DNA of 64,000 nucleotides from Edaphochlamys debaryana (taxonomy: Eukaryota > Chlorophyta > Chlorophyceae > Chlamydomonadales): assembly GCA_016858145.1 (NCBI GenBank), contig JAEHOE010000027.1, positions 868,001 through 932,000 of the forward strand, in the 5' to 3' direction. Each line of letters opens with the position of its first letter. Position 1 is the first letter of the stretch. The position numbers and the translations under genes were made by a program. Under the pieces are notes generated by a model. The model was not told the origin of the DNA, made no database searches, and worked only from the letters and a program-made list of their open reading frames with translations. This document shows positions 10,601 through 22,400 of this stretch, piece after piece.

Positions 10601-12230
10601 CGTTGAGCAGGTCGTCCTGGGAGAGGGGAGGGGGGGCGGGGGGCGAACAGGGAGGCGCTCAAGGGCGACACACACGCCAAGCAACACGCGCCTGCACCCA
10701 CCCTACACATCCCAAACACGCCTGGAGCCCGCGCAGCGCACACGAACACACACCCCGCCGCTCCCCCCCAGCCCCCTCCGCCCCCACGCACCTGCATCAC
10801 GTAGCCCGCCATGCGCTTGAGCTCCGCGTTGGTGTACTCCATGCTGCGTTTGGGAAAAGTGCCCAAGGGGAAAGACGTGAGATCCAACAAAGGGAATGTT
10901 CAAGACTGTGCAGTACCTGTACCGCAATGTGCATGCCCCTGTTGCGCGCGCCGTTGTAGCCTGCAGGCCACCGGCCGGCCTCCCGCCGGTGAGCCGTCGT
11001 GCCTGGCTGGGTCCCCGTGCCGTGCACGTCACCCTCGCCTCCGCCCAAGCGACCCAAACATAGCATCACGGACCCCCCTTTCTTCCCCACCCCGCCCGCC
11101 CCACCCGTTGAGCCGCAGGTCGCCCGACACGGCCACCCCTCGGTCGAGGCGGAAGGCGAGCGTGTTGAGCAGGGTGGTCTTGCCCGAGCCGGAGGGGCCC
11201 TGGGGGTCAAGGTGCAGGGGGTACGAGGTGAGCGGGTGTGCCGTGAGGGGCCGAGGGCGGGGGGGGGGTCGGGCCGTGCGGCGGGAGGCCCCAGGACTCC
11301 TCGGGTGAGGGGCACGCAACACAGGGCGGGCGGTGTCCTGCATCGGAAGCATGGCGAGCGGTGTCCTGTATGCGTGCACTTCCTGTCCTCACGCCGGTGG
11401 CCACCCCTTCAACGCTGCTGCGTCCTGCCCCTGTTTCCCCACCATGATTGCGTAGAAGCCGCTGGTGATCTTGCCCGTGACGCTGTTGAGCAGCGGGCGG
11501 GACATTGCCTTGGCCTGAACGGTCAGGTCCTTCCACGCGAGCGTAACCTGAACGCATGCATGAGGGCCAAGGCAAACAGGCAGTGTGAAACGGAGTCTGG
11601 GCGCATGGGCGTGCGTGTGGGTGGGGAGGGATGGAGGGCGCGGCGGGGAAAAGCGGCACTACTTCATTCGGAAAGGACACCTGGCCGGAGGTCCGTTTTG
11701 ACGGAAAGTAGTACCGGCCGGTCGTCCTGCACGGCACAGGAGCTCAGCGGCTGACAGGTGCAGACGAGGAGAAGAGGACAGGAGAAGACAAGGGAAGGGG
11801 GGAGGGGACTCTGTTGCGTGCGCTGGCGGGTGTGAGTTAGGCGGGGGCGGAGTAACCTTTACGAGGTGGCGCGTGTCTGGGTGGTAGGGTCGGGCCGTTG
11901 GGCGGCTGGCAATGAGCGAAGGTGCAACCCTGCCAGCCTGGAGCTGCGAGCGCGGCGCCCAGCGAGCTGCGCCGCCGATGCTGAATGGTTTGCAGCGCAG
12001 ACCGACATGCGGCTGTTCGGGGCGAGTCGCACGTGTCCGGCCGCAGAACGCCAACAAATCGGCGGTCGCGGTACGCAAAGCCAACGCACCGGCGCCTCGT
12101 GGTCGTCGTGAAGCTCCAGCTCCAGATCAGCGCGGCCAGAGGCGTCGCTGTTGCGACCGATGGGCGAGTCGGGCGCGGGCACCTCATCCCGCTGGATGTC
12201 GACTGTAACCTGCTGCGCGCTCAGTTCCAT
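4615..12230 (-). CDS. ABCG-type ABC half-transporter (627 aa, 23 exons)
   Basis: Exons, 5' to 3': 12230-12090, 11547-11443, 11199-11105, 10843-10792, 10616-10530, 10080-10045, 9920-9795, 9501-9395, 9153-9084, 8769-8685, 8543-8432, 8099-8034, 7842-7749, 7498-7455, 7277-7255, 6834-6701, 6561-6524, 6213-6129, 5890-5831, 5543-5443, 5169-5031, 4886-4827, 4638-4615. All phases match. Nucleotide-binding domain first: Walker A GPSGSGKTT (about 83-91), signature ISGGERKR (about 191), Walker B LLFLDEP (about 210-216), then a HQP switch. The C-terminal half has about six membrane segments and ends IIAYLGVRFLKH, the usual WHITE/BCRP order. One NBD plus one membrane domain means it must dimerise; such exporters move lipids, sterols or other hydrophobic compounds. 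The substrate cannot be told. An in-frame Met at 12275 would add 15 residues. Intron 13 appears to use a GC donor. Confidence 0.93.
6497..6520. repeat. (CCCG)n microsatellite
   Basis: Six units of CCCG/GCCC in an intron of the ABCG gene, directly next to the donor of the exon ending at 6524. Confidence 0.8.
7958..7985. repeat. (CACAG)n pentanucleotide repeat
   Basis: Five perfect CACAG units follow a partial one, in an ABCG intron. Confidence 0.9.
9356..9380. repeat. (CAGATC)n hexanucleotide repeat
   Basis: Four tandem CAGATC units in an ABCG intron, 14 nt inside the donor of the exon ending at 9395. The same AGATCC/GGATCT words recur in the 3' UTR hairpin at 4552-4593 and in coding sequence near 35270. 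Confidence 0.85.
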
Positions 12231-13987
12231 GGCGCTCGAGCGCGCCGCAGCTAGCTGGAGTCGGACCTGCGACATCAGCAGTGACAGAATTATGGGGTTC
12301 TTTGCGGCTCGCCGCGATAAAGCCGTGGGTCGATTGTCCTCAACCTACTCAACCCGCGTCTCGCCGCACAAGTTAAGCGCTCTGAGCTACAGACGAGACT
12401 CCAAGTCCACGCGCCCCTACCGCGTGAGCGTTGAGTTGTTGCCAAGCAAGCGGTGCGAGGGTCAGACTGTGTAAACCACGCTAGCTAGTGAACACCTTGC
12501 GTTCTTCGAGCGCTTTGTGGCGTCGCCCTACAACACGCGAGGCTTTATGGGCGGCGAGCAATGGCTGCCAGCTAGCAGAGCGGCTCCAGCTTCTTCCAGC
12601 GCGCCGTACGCCTAAGTTACTCAGTCGGTTTTTGGCCTGGCGGCCTCGCGTCCACCCTTTTCCATCCCTTTGCTCCCCCTTGCCGCCTTCCCTTCCCGCA
12701 ACCTGCCTTTGCCTCAGCCCGCCAGTCACGTCATCTCCTGCAAGCCTTGGATCGAGGGTGCCGTTCTGCATTGCGCGGCGTGCGAGAGCGGGGCGGGCGA
12801 TGAAGGCAGGTGAAGGGGTAAAGCAGGCAGCAGGAGAATGCGGCTGCCCTGTCCCATGTGCGCCCCGTCCCCGTTGGTCCTCTGCGCTTGCGGCTGCATA
12901 CCTGCGCCTGCCTCTTTCCGCATTCCATTGCACCCCCCACATTCTCTGTGCACACATATCCCCGACTGCTGCCTCGCAGGTCGCAGCTTGTGTGGTCTGT
13001 GGGCCCATGAGCGCATCTGCCAAGTGCGAAGCTGCCAACCTACCTGGCACCGCACTAGCCGCTGTAGCTAGGCTCCCGCACCTCCGGAACCGTGGCACAC
13101 CAACATCCCAGCGCACCCACACCTCTAGCTGCATCCCTCGTCGGCGCCCTCTAGCCCCAGTGAGCACAGACCCCTGCTGCGGGTGCTGCTTCTCCGGTCA
13201 TTCCTCACTCAAGGCTGGATGGTCCCCATCAGATGACACTGTTGGCAAAGCTGCAACATACGCTGCGCAGGGCGACGGAGGGCGGGACAAAAGAGGAGGA
13301 TGGGCCAGAGAGAGGTTGCAAACCTTGCAAAGGGCGTGGCGGTATAGCTGCCCCAACCCCCCCCCACCTGAGCACCATCAGCTAGACCAACGGCCCAACG
13401 CGCGATCCTGCTTGGCTCGACGCGAGTACCCCCCACTCACCTGGCAGCGTAAGCAAATCGTGCTGAGAACCATCGCTATGGCGACACAAGGCTATGCTCC
13501 CTCGCACACCGAGACGAACAGTTCCTCCAAACCCGAATTCAGCTTAGGCCGTGCGGCAGCGCCATGCACGGAAGGTCCGGTGAAGACAGCAGGCGACAAT
13601 CTATAGGCACCCCTTGCCCTGCTTTACCCCCCCTTACCCCCCCAAGCCCGACTGAGCGACAACAATTCAAACTCCTTCCCCCGACATCCAATCAGCGACC
13701 GCGCTCCCTCAGCCGCAGCGAGAGGTCGCGCCACCCCCGCAAACAGGAGGTCTCCGCGCTGCCCGCTGCTCCCGCCTGCTGGCTCCCCGGCCCGCGCCAC
13801 CTGCATCCACCTGCACCCTCCTCAACCCCGCTCCGCCAGCGCCTCAGGCCTCCGCAGCCCGACACCGCCGCGGCAGCGTGCTCCGCCAGCGCCTCTCCAC
13901 CACGCCACGGCCACGGCGGCGCGCCCCGCCTCCGCTCCGTGCGGCGCTGCTGGCCGCCACCCCCTCTCCCGCCGCCGCCGCCGCTTT
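12231..13987. other. Intergenic between U2AF-like and ABCG genes
   Basis: Holds the 3' UTR of the splicing factor gene (stop at 13988) and the 5' region of the ABCG gene. Open frames of 372 codons on plus (12488-13606) and 228 codons on minus (12481-13167) overlap each other, have mixed composition and no domain, and are taken as chance frames in GC-rich DNA. Confidence 0.5.
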
Positions 13988-15776
13988 CTAGAGCGGCACG
14001 GCGGGCAGCCACTCGCCCGTCTGCGCGCGGAAGAAGTCGGCCTCGCTGATGTAGACCGCGCGGACCTTGTTGTCGTCGAACATGCGGCCCTCCATGGTCT
14101 GCTGGCAGCGCTGCGCGTCGGCGGGGGTGGAGAACTTGAGGTAGACGCGGCAGGCCTCCGAGTCGGGCACCGTGGGGGGCGGCACGGGGATGGTGATGCC
14201 CGTGATGGCACCGAACTTGGACGCCTCCTGGTACACGTCCGTCTGCAGCTCGCGGCGCTCCTGGTCGATCCGGATGGCGCCCACGTTCATGACGTTCTCC
14301 AGCAGCACGACGGTGGTGGGGCCGCCGGCGGCGCCAGCGCCGGGGAGCGGGGGCGGGCCGGGCAGCGGCACGCCGGCGCCGGGGATGGCGCCCGGCACGA
14401 GGCCGGGCACGGCGCCGGGGATGCCGCCGTGCAGGCCAGGCAGGGCCACGGCCGCCATGGCGTTGGGCACGCCGCCCAGCTGCTGGGCGAAGGCCTGGGC
14501 GGGGTGGTGGGGAGGGGAAAGGGAGGGGGGAGGAGGCGTCAGGCGGAGGTGAAAGCAACATGGACGCAGGCATGCTGGGCGGAACTGGGCGGCGCTGCTG
14601 GCGGGTGGGGCGCTGAGAGCATGCGAATCACGGCCAGCCCGTGAGCCTCAAGCGGGAGAAGGCAGCAGCCTCAGCCTGCTGAACTCGAGCCCAGCCCTCC
14701 GGCCCTGCTACCGCCAAGCCCTTCTGCTTCAGCGCACTTTCACCTCCCCGGCTTGCCCCAATCGCTCCCCTCACACGCGCACCCAAAGCCCCGCCCAAGC
14801 GCCCTGCCCCTTGAGCCCTCCCAGCCCATCCCAGCCCGCCCCAGCCCCAGCCCACCTGCGCCAGCTGCATCTTCTGCGCCGCGGTGGTGAGGTGCGCCTG
14901 CGTGTCCGTGAAGCCCTTGGCGCGCTCAACCGTCATGGGCTTGCCGCACAGCTCCATCTTGTGAAGCTGAGTCGCGGCCGAGGCGAGCTCGGGCGAGCGC
15001 AGCTCCACGAATCCGTACTTGCCGGAGGAATCGAGGCGAGCGGTGATGACGGGCGGGTTGACCAGCGGGTCCGGCACCATGTTCGCGAGCACGGCGTTGA
15101 AGAGCTCGCGGAGCATCTCGGCCGAAACCAGGCCGCGGTTGAGGTTGCCCACGAAAATCTCGCGCGCGCGGCGATCGCCGAGCATGGCCGCCGAGTTGGC
15201 CTGCGCGGTCAGCAGCTGGACCTGCGCCTGCAAGGCCTGCTGCGCCTGTTGCGCCTGGAGCTGGGCCTGCAGCGCCTGTTGCGCCTGCAGGGCCTGCTGA
15301 GCGGCAGCCGCGGCGGCATCGGCCAGCGGCGGGGGCGGAGGCAGCGGGCCACCGCCGTTCGTGCCCCGCTCCCGCGAGCGAGAGCGCGAACGCCTGCCAC
15401 CAGGAGAACGCGACCGCCGACGCAGGCTGCTGCGCTCCCGAGAGCGCGAGCGCGAGCGCCCGCTCCGCTCGCGGCTGCTCCTCCGCCGGCGCTCACGCGA
15501 CCGCGACCGGTCCTTGCCCGAGCGCTCCCGAGAACGAGAGCGGTCCTTGCCCCGCCGACGCTCGCGCGAGTTGCTGCGCGAGCGAGATGTCTTCTTCTTG
15601 TCCTTGTCGCGCGAGCGGCTCCGGCTACGCCGCTTCCGCTCGCGAGAGCTACCACGGCCGCGATCCTTGGAGTCCGGCTTGGGAGGAGGAGGAGGCAGGC
15701 CCGAATCTTCTCCGGCGTTAGGGGCCGAATCCTCGGGCGGTGGCGGCTGCTGCTGCTGGTCCTCTGGCTGCTCCAT
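13988..15776 (-). CDS. RS/RRM/UHM splicing factor, U2AF large-subunit-like (475 aa)
   Basis: Two exons, 15776-14856 and 14494-13988, joined in phase 0. The N-terminus is Gln/Pro-rich, followed by an Arg/Ser domain (about residues 35-140), an Ala/Gln-rich helix and one RRM with RNP2-like IFVGNL and RNP1-like KYGFVEL (about 205-290). After a Pro/Gly/Ala linker comes a C-terminal domain beginning VVLLENVMNV (about 362) with an acidic helix and the motif RMF (about 444-446), which matches the R-X-F loop of U2AF homology motifs. U2AF65 binds the polypyrimidine tract and U2AF35/SF1 during 3' splice-site recognition. Canonical U2AF65 has RRM1, RRM2 and UHM; here RRM2 is missing, so the protein may be a related factor rather than the orthologue. 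It shares a promoter region with the SET gene. Confidence 0.85.
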
Positions 15777-16422
15777 GTTGGTTACCGGTACCGCTTAAGC
15801 GCCGGTCACAGAGCGGAGGAGGTCAACAAGCTGGCGCCAAGTCGATGAAGCCGATCGCCGCCGCTTGGGTGGGCCTCGTGAGACCGGTAGACCCCAAGCG
15901 ATGTAGTCTGCTTTGGGAGGGATGAATGGGCGACAAAGGGAGGGCCGGGCGGGCGGGAGGGCGGGGCGGGAGGGCGGGGCGGGGATGGGAGGGCGGGAGG
16001 GCGGGGAGGGGTCTCAGGCCTCGGTGTCCGATAGTAACGTGCTGTCTACAGCGGCTGCTGAGCCCCGAGACGAAGGAAGCTTGGGGTCGGCTTGTCCAGT
16101 GGCTCTCCGCGCGGCGTTGGGCCTAGCGGCTACGCTCCAAGCGCGTGGCTCTATGTATGTGCAGTGAAGTGAGCTGGCGCCCTGATGTTAAAGGCAACGA
16201 GTATGGGCGCGACGAGGGAGAAAAGGCTGCTGGCGGTTTGGCGCGCTGCGCATGGGCCTCGGCTGGCCCTCGACCCTGACTCGCCAGCCTGCCTCTGCTG
16301 TTTGGGATTGCCCCTAAGCTATGGCATAACTGTATCTCCCGAGCGTACAGCGACTTGAGCGCAACGCGCGAGTTCCGGGACCAAGCCCGGACTCAGCACT
16401 CCAGTTTAGGGGCAGGAGCAGC
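15777..16422. promoter_or_regulatory. Divergent promoter region (U2AF-like / SET genes)
   Basis: The start codons at 15776 (-) and 16423 (+) point away from each other, so these 646 bp must hold both promoters and 5' UTRs. Visible features are a TACCGGTA word just upstream of the splicing-factor start and a G-rich (GGGCGGGA-type) tract at about 15945-16010. No clear TATA box was seen. Confidence 0.5.
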
Positions 16423-19400
16423 ATGGCTCCTCGTCAGGATGATGACATTCTTCTGCGCCTGGAGGGCGTAAAAAAGGACGACCAGGTGTGCGCATGGTGC
16501 AGGTTGGGTCGGCACTCCAGACTGCCTTCGCGCCGCATGCGCATAGCTCCCGGGACCGCATGCTCGCTGGTGTGATCACACTGGGTGGCGCAATGGCCAT
16601 TTTGCTGCTCGAGCAGCCCAGTGCATTCTCCCGCGCGCTCGTCGGGGCGCCGAACCAAGCCAGCTGCAGCCCATTCAACGCACCAGGTCGCGTTGAGGGT
16701 GTAGACTGGACCTGCTGGTGCTGGGTGTGTGTCCCTGCCTCGAGCAGCCCCAGTCGCTTTGCGGACCCACGGTTCGTGGGGCCCCCTCCACACGATGCAG
16801 CCTCCTGCGGCTGCTGGGGGGGGCAAGCAGCCAGAGCCCTTCCGCTAAACACCTGACACTCCACATAGCTCACACCTTCGCCCTAGCCTTATTACCGGTA
16901 TCACCCTCCGCTCCCTCAAACCTTACGCAGAAAGTGGTGACCGCCGCCCGCTGGCTGCCCCGCCTCGAGCTGAGCTGCTGCGACAAGACGTGCCGCGTGC
17001 TGGGAGGTGCGGCGGAGCCGCGGGGGGTGGGAATTCGGTGGGTTGTGCGGCTGAAAAACGCGGTTGCAAGGAGGATCCTGGAGAAGTCCCTGAGCCCCAG
17101 GCAAGGCGGACTCGCCCGGTCCTCGCCGCCTGCCACTCTCAACACTTCCCCCGCCTTCCCCCTTGCCTCCACCTGCCTCCTCGCCAGGCCCTTCGCCGCA
17201 TGCCGCACACGGCACGCTTCCTGCCTCCTCACCAGCCTACCCCCCTCCTCCCTCCTCACCTTCCTCCCTCCCTGCCCCCTCCTCCACCCCCACCCCCCAG
17301 GCCACAAGACCGACACCAACACCATCCTGGTCTGGTGCACGTGCGCCCTGCCCGACTCCCAGCACCCGGACGGCACGCGGCTCATGGCGCTGGACCTGTG
17401 GGTGGTGGAGCACGCCAAGTGAGGAGGGGAGGGGGTGTACGGCACGTGAGGGGTGTACGGCACGTGCATGTACACGCTGTGGGGTTGTCGCGGCCTAGAC
17501 CTGTGGGTGGTGGAGCACGCCAAGTGAGGAGGGGGGGGAATGGGGGGAAGGAAGGGCGGGGTATGGCACGTGCGCATGACTCACGCCAAAGTGAGGAGGG
17601 CGGGGTGTGGCACGTGAGTACCGCATGGCCCCCGCTCTCTGGCCGCAGGGGCGAGGATCTGGATTCGTACGAGGACGATGAGGACGAGGACGAGTCGGGC
17701 GGGGAGGCGCCCGTGGACGGGCTGTGCATGCAGGCAGCATTAGTCACGCGGGCGGGGAGCAACCGCCTGGAGAGGCCGGTGCGTGTGCGTGTGCGTGTGC
17801 GGGTGTGTACCTGTACGGCTGTACGGACCTGTACGGATTGGATGGCCGCAGCATGCGTGCGGAGGCGAGGGAGGGGGCGGGCCCTAGCAGTCCGGCGGTC
17901 TCCTGAGCCATGGGCGGTTTCTGACACACGCACGTGCCGTTGGGCTCCGGCGGTGACTGACTGCAGACACGCAAACGTTTGATGCCACACACATCTACCC
18001 CTCCCACACACGTTCTCCCCCTCGCCTCCCCGCCAGATCTCCCTGCGCCTGCTGCTGACCCGCGCTCTGATAGCGCAGGGCGGCAACCGGGAGCTCAAGA
18101 GCATTGTGTTCTGGGTGGGTGGGGGGGCTGGGGAGGGTGAGGGAGGGGCGAAGGGAAAGGGGATCAGGGTAGGGGGACAGGCCTGAAGGGCGTAGGCTTT
18201 AGAGTGCTTGGGGGAGGGAGAAGGGAGCTTTGCGGGGTGGGGGAGGGGGAGGGGAAGGCGGGAGGGCCTCCATGGCCTTGTGTTCTGGGAGGGGCCTTGA
18301 AGGCCAGGGCGGCTGGGTGAGGGCGGCCTCAGGGAAGGAGCGGAGCTCTCCAGGGCACCGGGGTGGAGGGGGACGTTGGGGTACGGGCTAGGGCAACAGC
18401 TCCCACTCTCTTCACTTGCCCCCACCGCTCCCTCCCTCCACCCCCTGTCAGGTGTATTGGTACGACCAGCCCATCCCCTCCCCCGGCTCCTCGGAGCACC
18501 GGGGCATCGGCACCACGTGGGCCCCCGGGCCCCTGACCGACCCCCGCACGGGGGTGTGGTACCGGGCGCGGATCACGGGGACGGACGCGGCCACAGGGGC
18601 CATCCTGGTGGGTGGGGGAGGGGGGGGGGGGAGGGGGTGTTGTTTGGAGCATTGGAGAGCGAAGGAAGAGATAGAGCGGCAGCCAGCGAGCCCGATGTGC
18701 ACCGAGGTCCAGAGCGAAAGGTCCGGCGGGCTCCAGTGGCTGACGAGTGGCGTAGGCTAGAGCGGCTAGACCTAACTCTGCAGCACTCTTAGTGCAGTGT
18801 GGGGTGAAGGGGGGGATAGGGAAGGGGGGGCAGGGAGGGAACTGGCTGGGGGGTGTCTGTCGGGAAGAGAACTGTGGTGCACAAGCTGGTGGTGGTAACT
18901 GGGGGGTGGGGAGGGGGGCGGGAGAGGGCAGGGCCGCGGGTTTGCACGCTGCCTCACCCACGTACCTCCTGTTGTACTCACGTGCGCTCGTACACACGCA
19001 TTGCCGTACGCAGGTGCAGTACGACGCCGACCAGTCCGAGGACCGCATGTACCTGGGCCTCGCCTTCACGCACTTCGGCACCGAGCCGCCCGCGCGGGGG
19101 GGGCAGCTGCGGCTGCTGCCCGCAATGGAGGAGGTGCGGGGGGATGGGGCGAGGGGGTAGGGGGGGTGGATGGGGGTGATCTCCGTGCGAGTTGGAGAGC
19201 GAAAGCAGAGAAGGAGTGGCAGCCAGCGATCCCGATGCGCACCAAGGGTGGGTCGAGGGGGAGGGGGGTGGAGCGGGGGGGGGAGGGGAGATGAGTTTCG
19301 GGGAGCGGAGGGGGTAGGGGCGGTGCAGGGGCGTGCTGCCCGCGATGGAGGAGGTGCGTGGAGACACTCCCCGACCCCAGGCTCCCGTAACCCGCCTCCC

Positions 19401-22400
19401 GGGGCCCTGAGCCCCTGACCTCGCCCTTTCTTCCCCCGACCATAGCCCCGACCTCACCCCCCCCCTCCTCATCGAGAACCTGGGCCCCACCCCTGACCCT
19501 GGGCGCCCGTACCCTGCGCTTCGAGGCCCGACCTCACCCGGCCATACCTTCCCCCGCTTTTACCCTTCCCACATCCTCCCGATCGACAGCCTTGGCCTCT
19601 CTTCGGTTTTCGATATCTCCAAGATTGCCCCGACCTCATCCCCCCCAACAAAAATCCAGATCCAGAACCTGGGCCTCTCTGCCTCGGAGGTGGCGGCTGC
19701 TGCCGGGGGTGCGGCGGGCGGCAAGGCCAAGGGTGAGGCGGGGGGGCGGTGCCCGCACTGACTCGACCTACAGCTGTAGCGGCGATCACAAGTTAGGAAA
19801 ACGGGATCCTGCGAAGGGCGGAATAGATGCCAATACAGATGGCCGTACAGATGGCAGTACAGACGACGCTGCTCCCGAGGCTGGTTGGCGTACCGCTGGC
19901 GGCTTGCACTCGCTCCCCCCACGCCTCGACACACACGAAACAGACCCCGCGCTCCAAACCGTCATCGCTCATCGGCCCCCTCCACCCCTCGCTGTTCCCC
20001 TCTTCTACCGCCCATGCGTGCCCCCTCCTCTCCCCTCTCTCACCGAACCTCTCCCCTGCCCCCCTGCCTGCTCGATAAACAACCCCCCCCTTGGCCCCCT
20101 CGGGCTCACCTCCCGCTCTTCCCCTCCTCTCCCCTCTTACGGAACCGCCCCCCCCTGCCTCCCTCCCACCCCCAACCCCACCCCCGTAGCCAAGCGCCCC
20201 GCCGAGGCGCCCGCCTCCGCCCCACCCGCCAAGGCCCCCAAGACCAGCGGCAGCGGCAAGGAAGCCCACAAGGACAAGGGCAAAGACAAGGACAAAAAAG
20301 AAAAGGATAAAGTCAAGGATAAGGATAAGGCCGCCGCCAAGGCCGCTAAGAAGGCAGCGGTCGCCGCCGCCATAGCGGCGGGGGCGGCGGCAGCGCCAGC
20401 GGAGGCGCCGGCGGAGGCCAAGGCCAAGGCACCCAAGCCCGCCGCCAAGCCCGCCGCCAAGGCCGGGACCGGCCCCGCCGCCGCCGCCGCCGCAGCGGCA
20501 GCACAGCGCAAGAAGGCCTCCCAACCCGCCGCCGCGGCGGCCGCCGCCGAAGCGCCGCCGCCAGCCAAGTCGGCGGCGGCGGGAGGCAATGTCAAGAAAG
20601 GCGCGGTCCGTTCGACCACGGTGACGGAGGCAGCCGGGGCTGCGGCCGCCGCGGCCCCGCCCAAGCGTCCGTCGTCTCCCGGCGCCGCTGCAGCGGCGGC
20701 GGCAGGGGCAACCGGGGGCTTATCGGCGGGGCTGACGCTGCGTGCGGCGCCCGTGGCACGGCCCGCGGCGCCTCGGTCCCTGCGGCGGCTCTTCGAGTCA
20801 CTGCCCCTAGCGGTGAGGTTCAGGGTGGGGGTTCGGGTCCTTTGTATGCCGTATAGTGCTCAGCCGTTGTGAATTACATGGCGGCCCTCGCCGGGGCCTC
20901 CCTCTCGCTTGCCCTGGCGCTCCCGCCTAGAGCCCCCCTTCCCCTGGACTCCTCGCCCTCCTCCCGCCGCCCGCCCTCCATCCCCAGACTGCTGGCGCCC
21001 CTGAGCTCACCTCCGCACTCCTCCCGTTTTGACTCTCAACGCCCCTCGTCCCCACCCCGCTGCACTTCCACTGCAGGCCGCAGGCGGAGTGGCGGCGGGC
21101 CCCGCGCCTCTCTTCTCCGCGTGGGCGGCCCCCGACAGCACAGGGCCCGGGCCGGAGGCTCTGCGGGCGCTGGAGGCGGCGGCGCGGGCGCGGCGGGGCT
21201 TCAAGGGCCTACTCAAGGGGTGCACGGAACGGGTGGGTTGGGGGCCGGCTCGGTTTGGGGTGGGGGTCAAGGGGGGAGGTCAGGGCATGCGGTCGGGGCT
21301 TCAAGGGGCTGCGATAGGGGTGCATGGGAGGTAACGTTGGAGGATGAGCGCGGTCTGGGGTGGGGTCTAGGGTCGGGCAGTGTGCGGGGCGTGAGGGCGG
21401 CTGAGCTCCTCACGCGCCTGTCCTGCCGTTACGAATGCGTAGGTGCCGGTGTACGTCTTCAACGACATCGACGCCCAACTGCCGCCGGCGTTCGAGTACG
21501 TCCGCCAACTGGGCGGCGGCGGCGGCGGCGGCCCGACGGCGGCGAGCGAGGCGGCGGCGCGGGCGGCAGTGAAGGCGGCGGCGGAGTCGAGCCCCGCCGT
21601 ACAGGCGGCCCTAGCAACTGCCGAGGTGAGGCCAGGCCCTTGGCGGAGCCTAACTGTCACGTGACCGTTGGCTCACAAGCCACGTGGCAGTTGGCGGTTG
21701 AAGCTCCCACACTGGCTTTTGGCCTCGCGCCCGCTCCAGCCCCTTGTCTCCCGCACCCCACCCACCCCTACGCCCTACCCAACCTTCCCCTCCCCAGGCG
21801 CTGTGTGCGGCCTCTGACCCTCGCTTCGACGCCCCCTGCGGCCGCGCCTACCTGGAGGCAGTGGCGGCCAAGGAGCGCCAGGCGGGGGGCGGGGCCGCGG
21901 GGGCAGGCGGCGGCGGAGGCGGCGGGGCGGCGGCCGCGGGGCCGCCGTACGACAAGGATGGCCGCCTGCTGACCACCCGACCGCTGGGTAGGCAGAGGCA
22001 GACGGGCTGAGGGAAGGGGATGCGGCTGGGGGTGGGGGCGAGGGTGGGGCGTTGGGGATGGGAGGGGGCAGGGGAGCATGAAGCATTTCGAAGAGGTTGC
22101 AGGCGGGGTCGCCTGATGGCCCCGAGTGCGCTCTGCAGTGTGGCCCACACGCCCCACCTTTGCACGTGGCCTCACCTTGGCGTAACGCCCTCCACCCCCC
22201 CTCCCCCTCGCTCGCCGCTGCAGGTCTGCACGAGTGCTGCGCCGCCTGCACGGAGCCGGCGTGCCGGGGCAACATGCAGGTGGGTGGGGTGGGGTGCAGT
22301 GTCTTGGCGGGGGACGCAAGCAGGCGGAAGACAGCTGTGGAACACAAGCTCCAGCGCGGAGATGCGAGCAAGGGGTTTGGGGGCAGAACAACCCGCGACG

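Noticed and set aside
12488..13606. 372-codon plus-strand open frame between the ABCG and U2AF-like genes
   Set aside because: It overlaps a 228-codon minus-strand frame, has no domain, no splice context and irregular composition; long chance frames are common at this GC content.
14811..15848. 345-codon plus-strand open frame opposite the splicing factor
   Set aside because: Antisense shadow of the RS/RRM exon; its Arg/Leu-rich product follows from complementing Ser/Arg codons.
16990..17982. 330-codon plus-strand frame in the SET gene
   Set aside because: It crosses introns 2-4 and reads exons 3 and 4 out of the supported frame.
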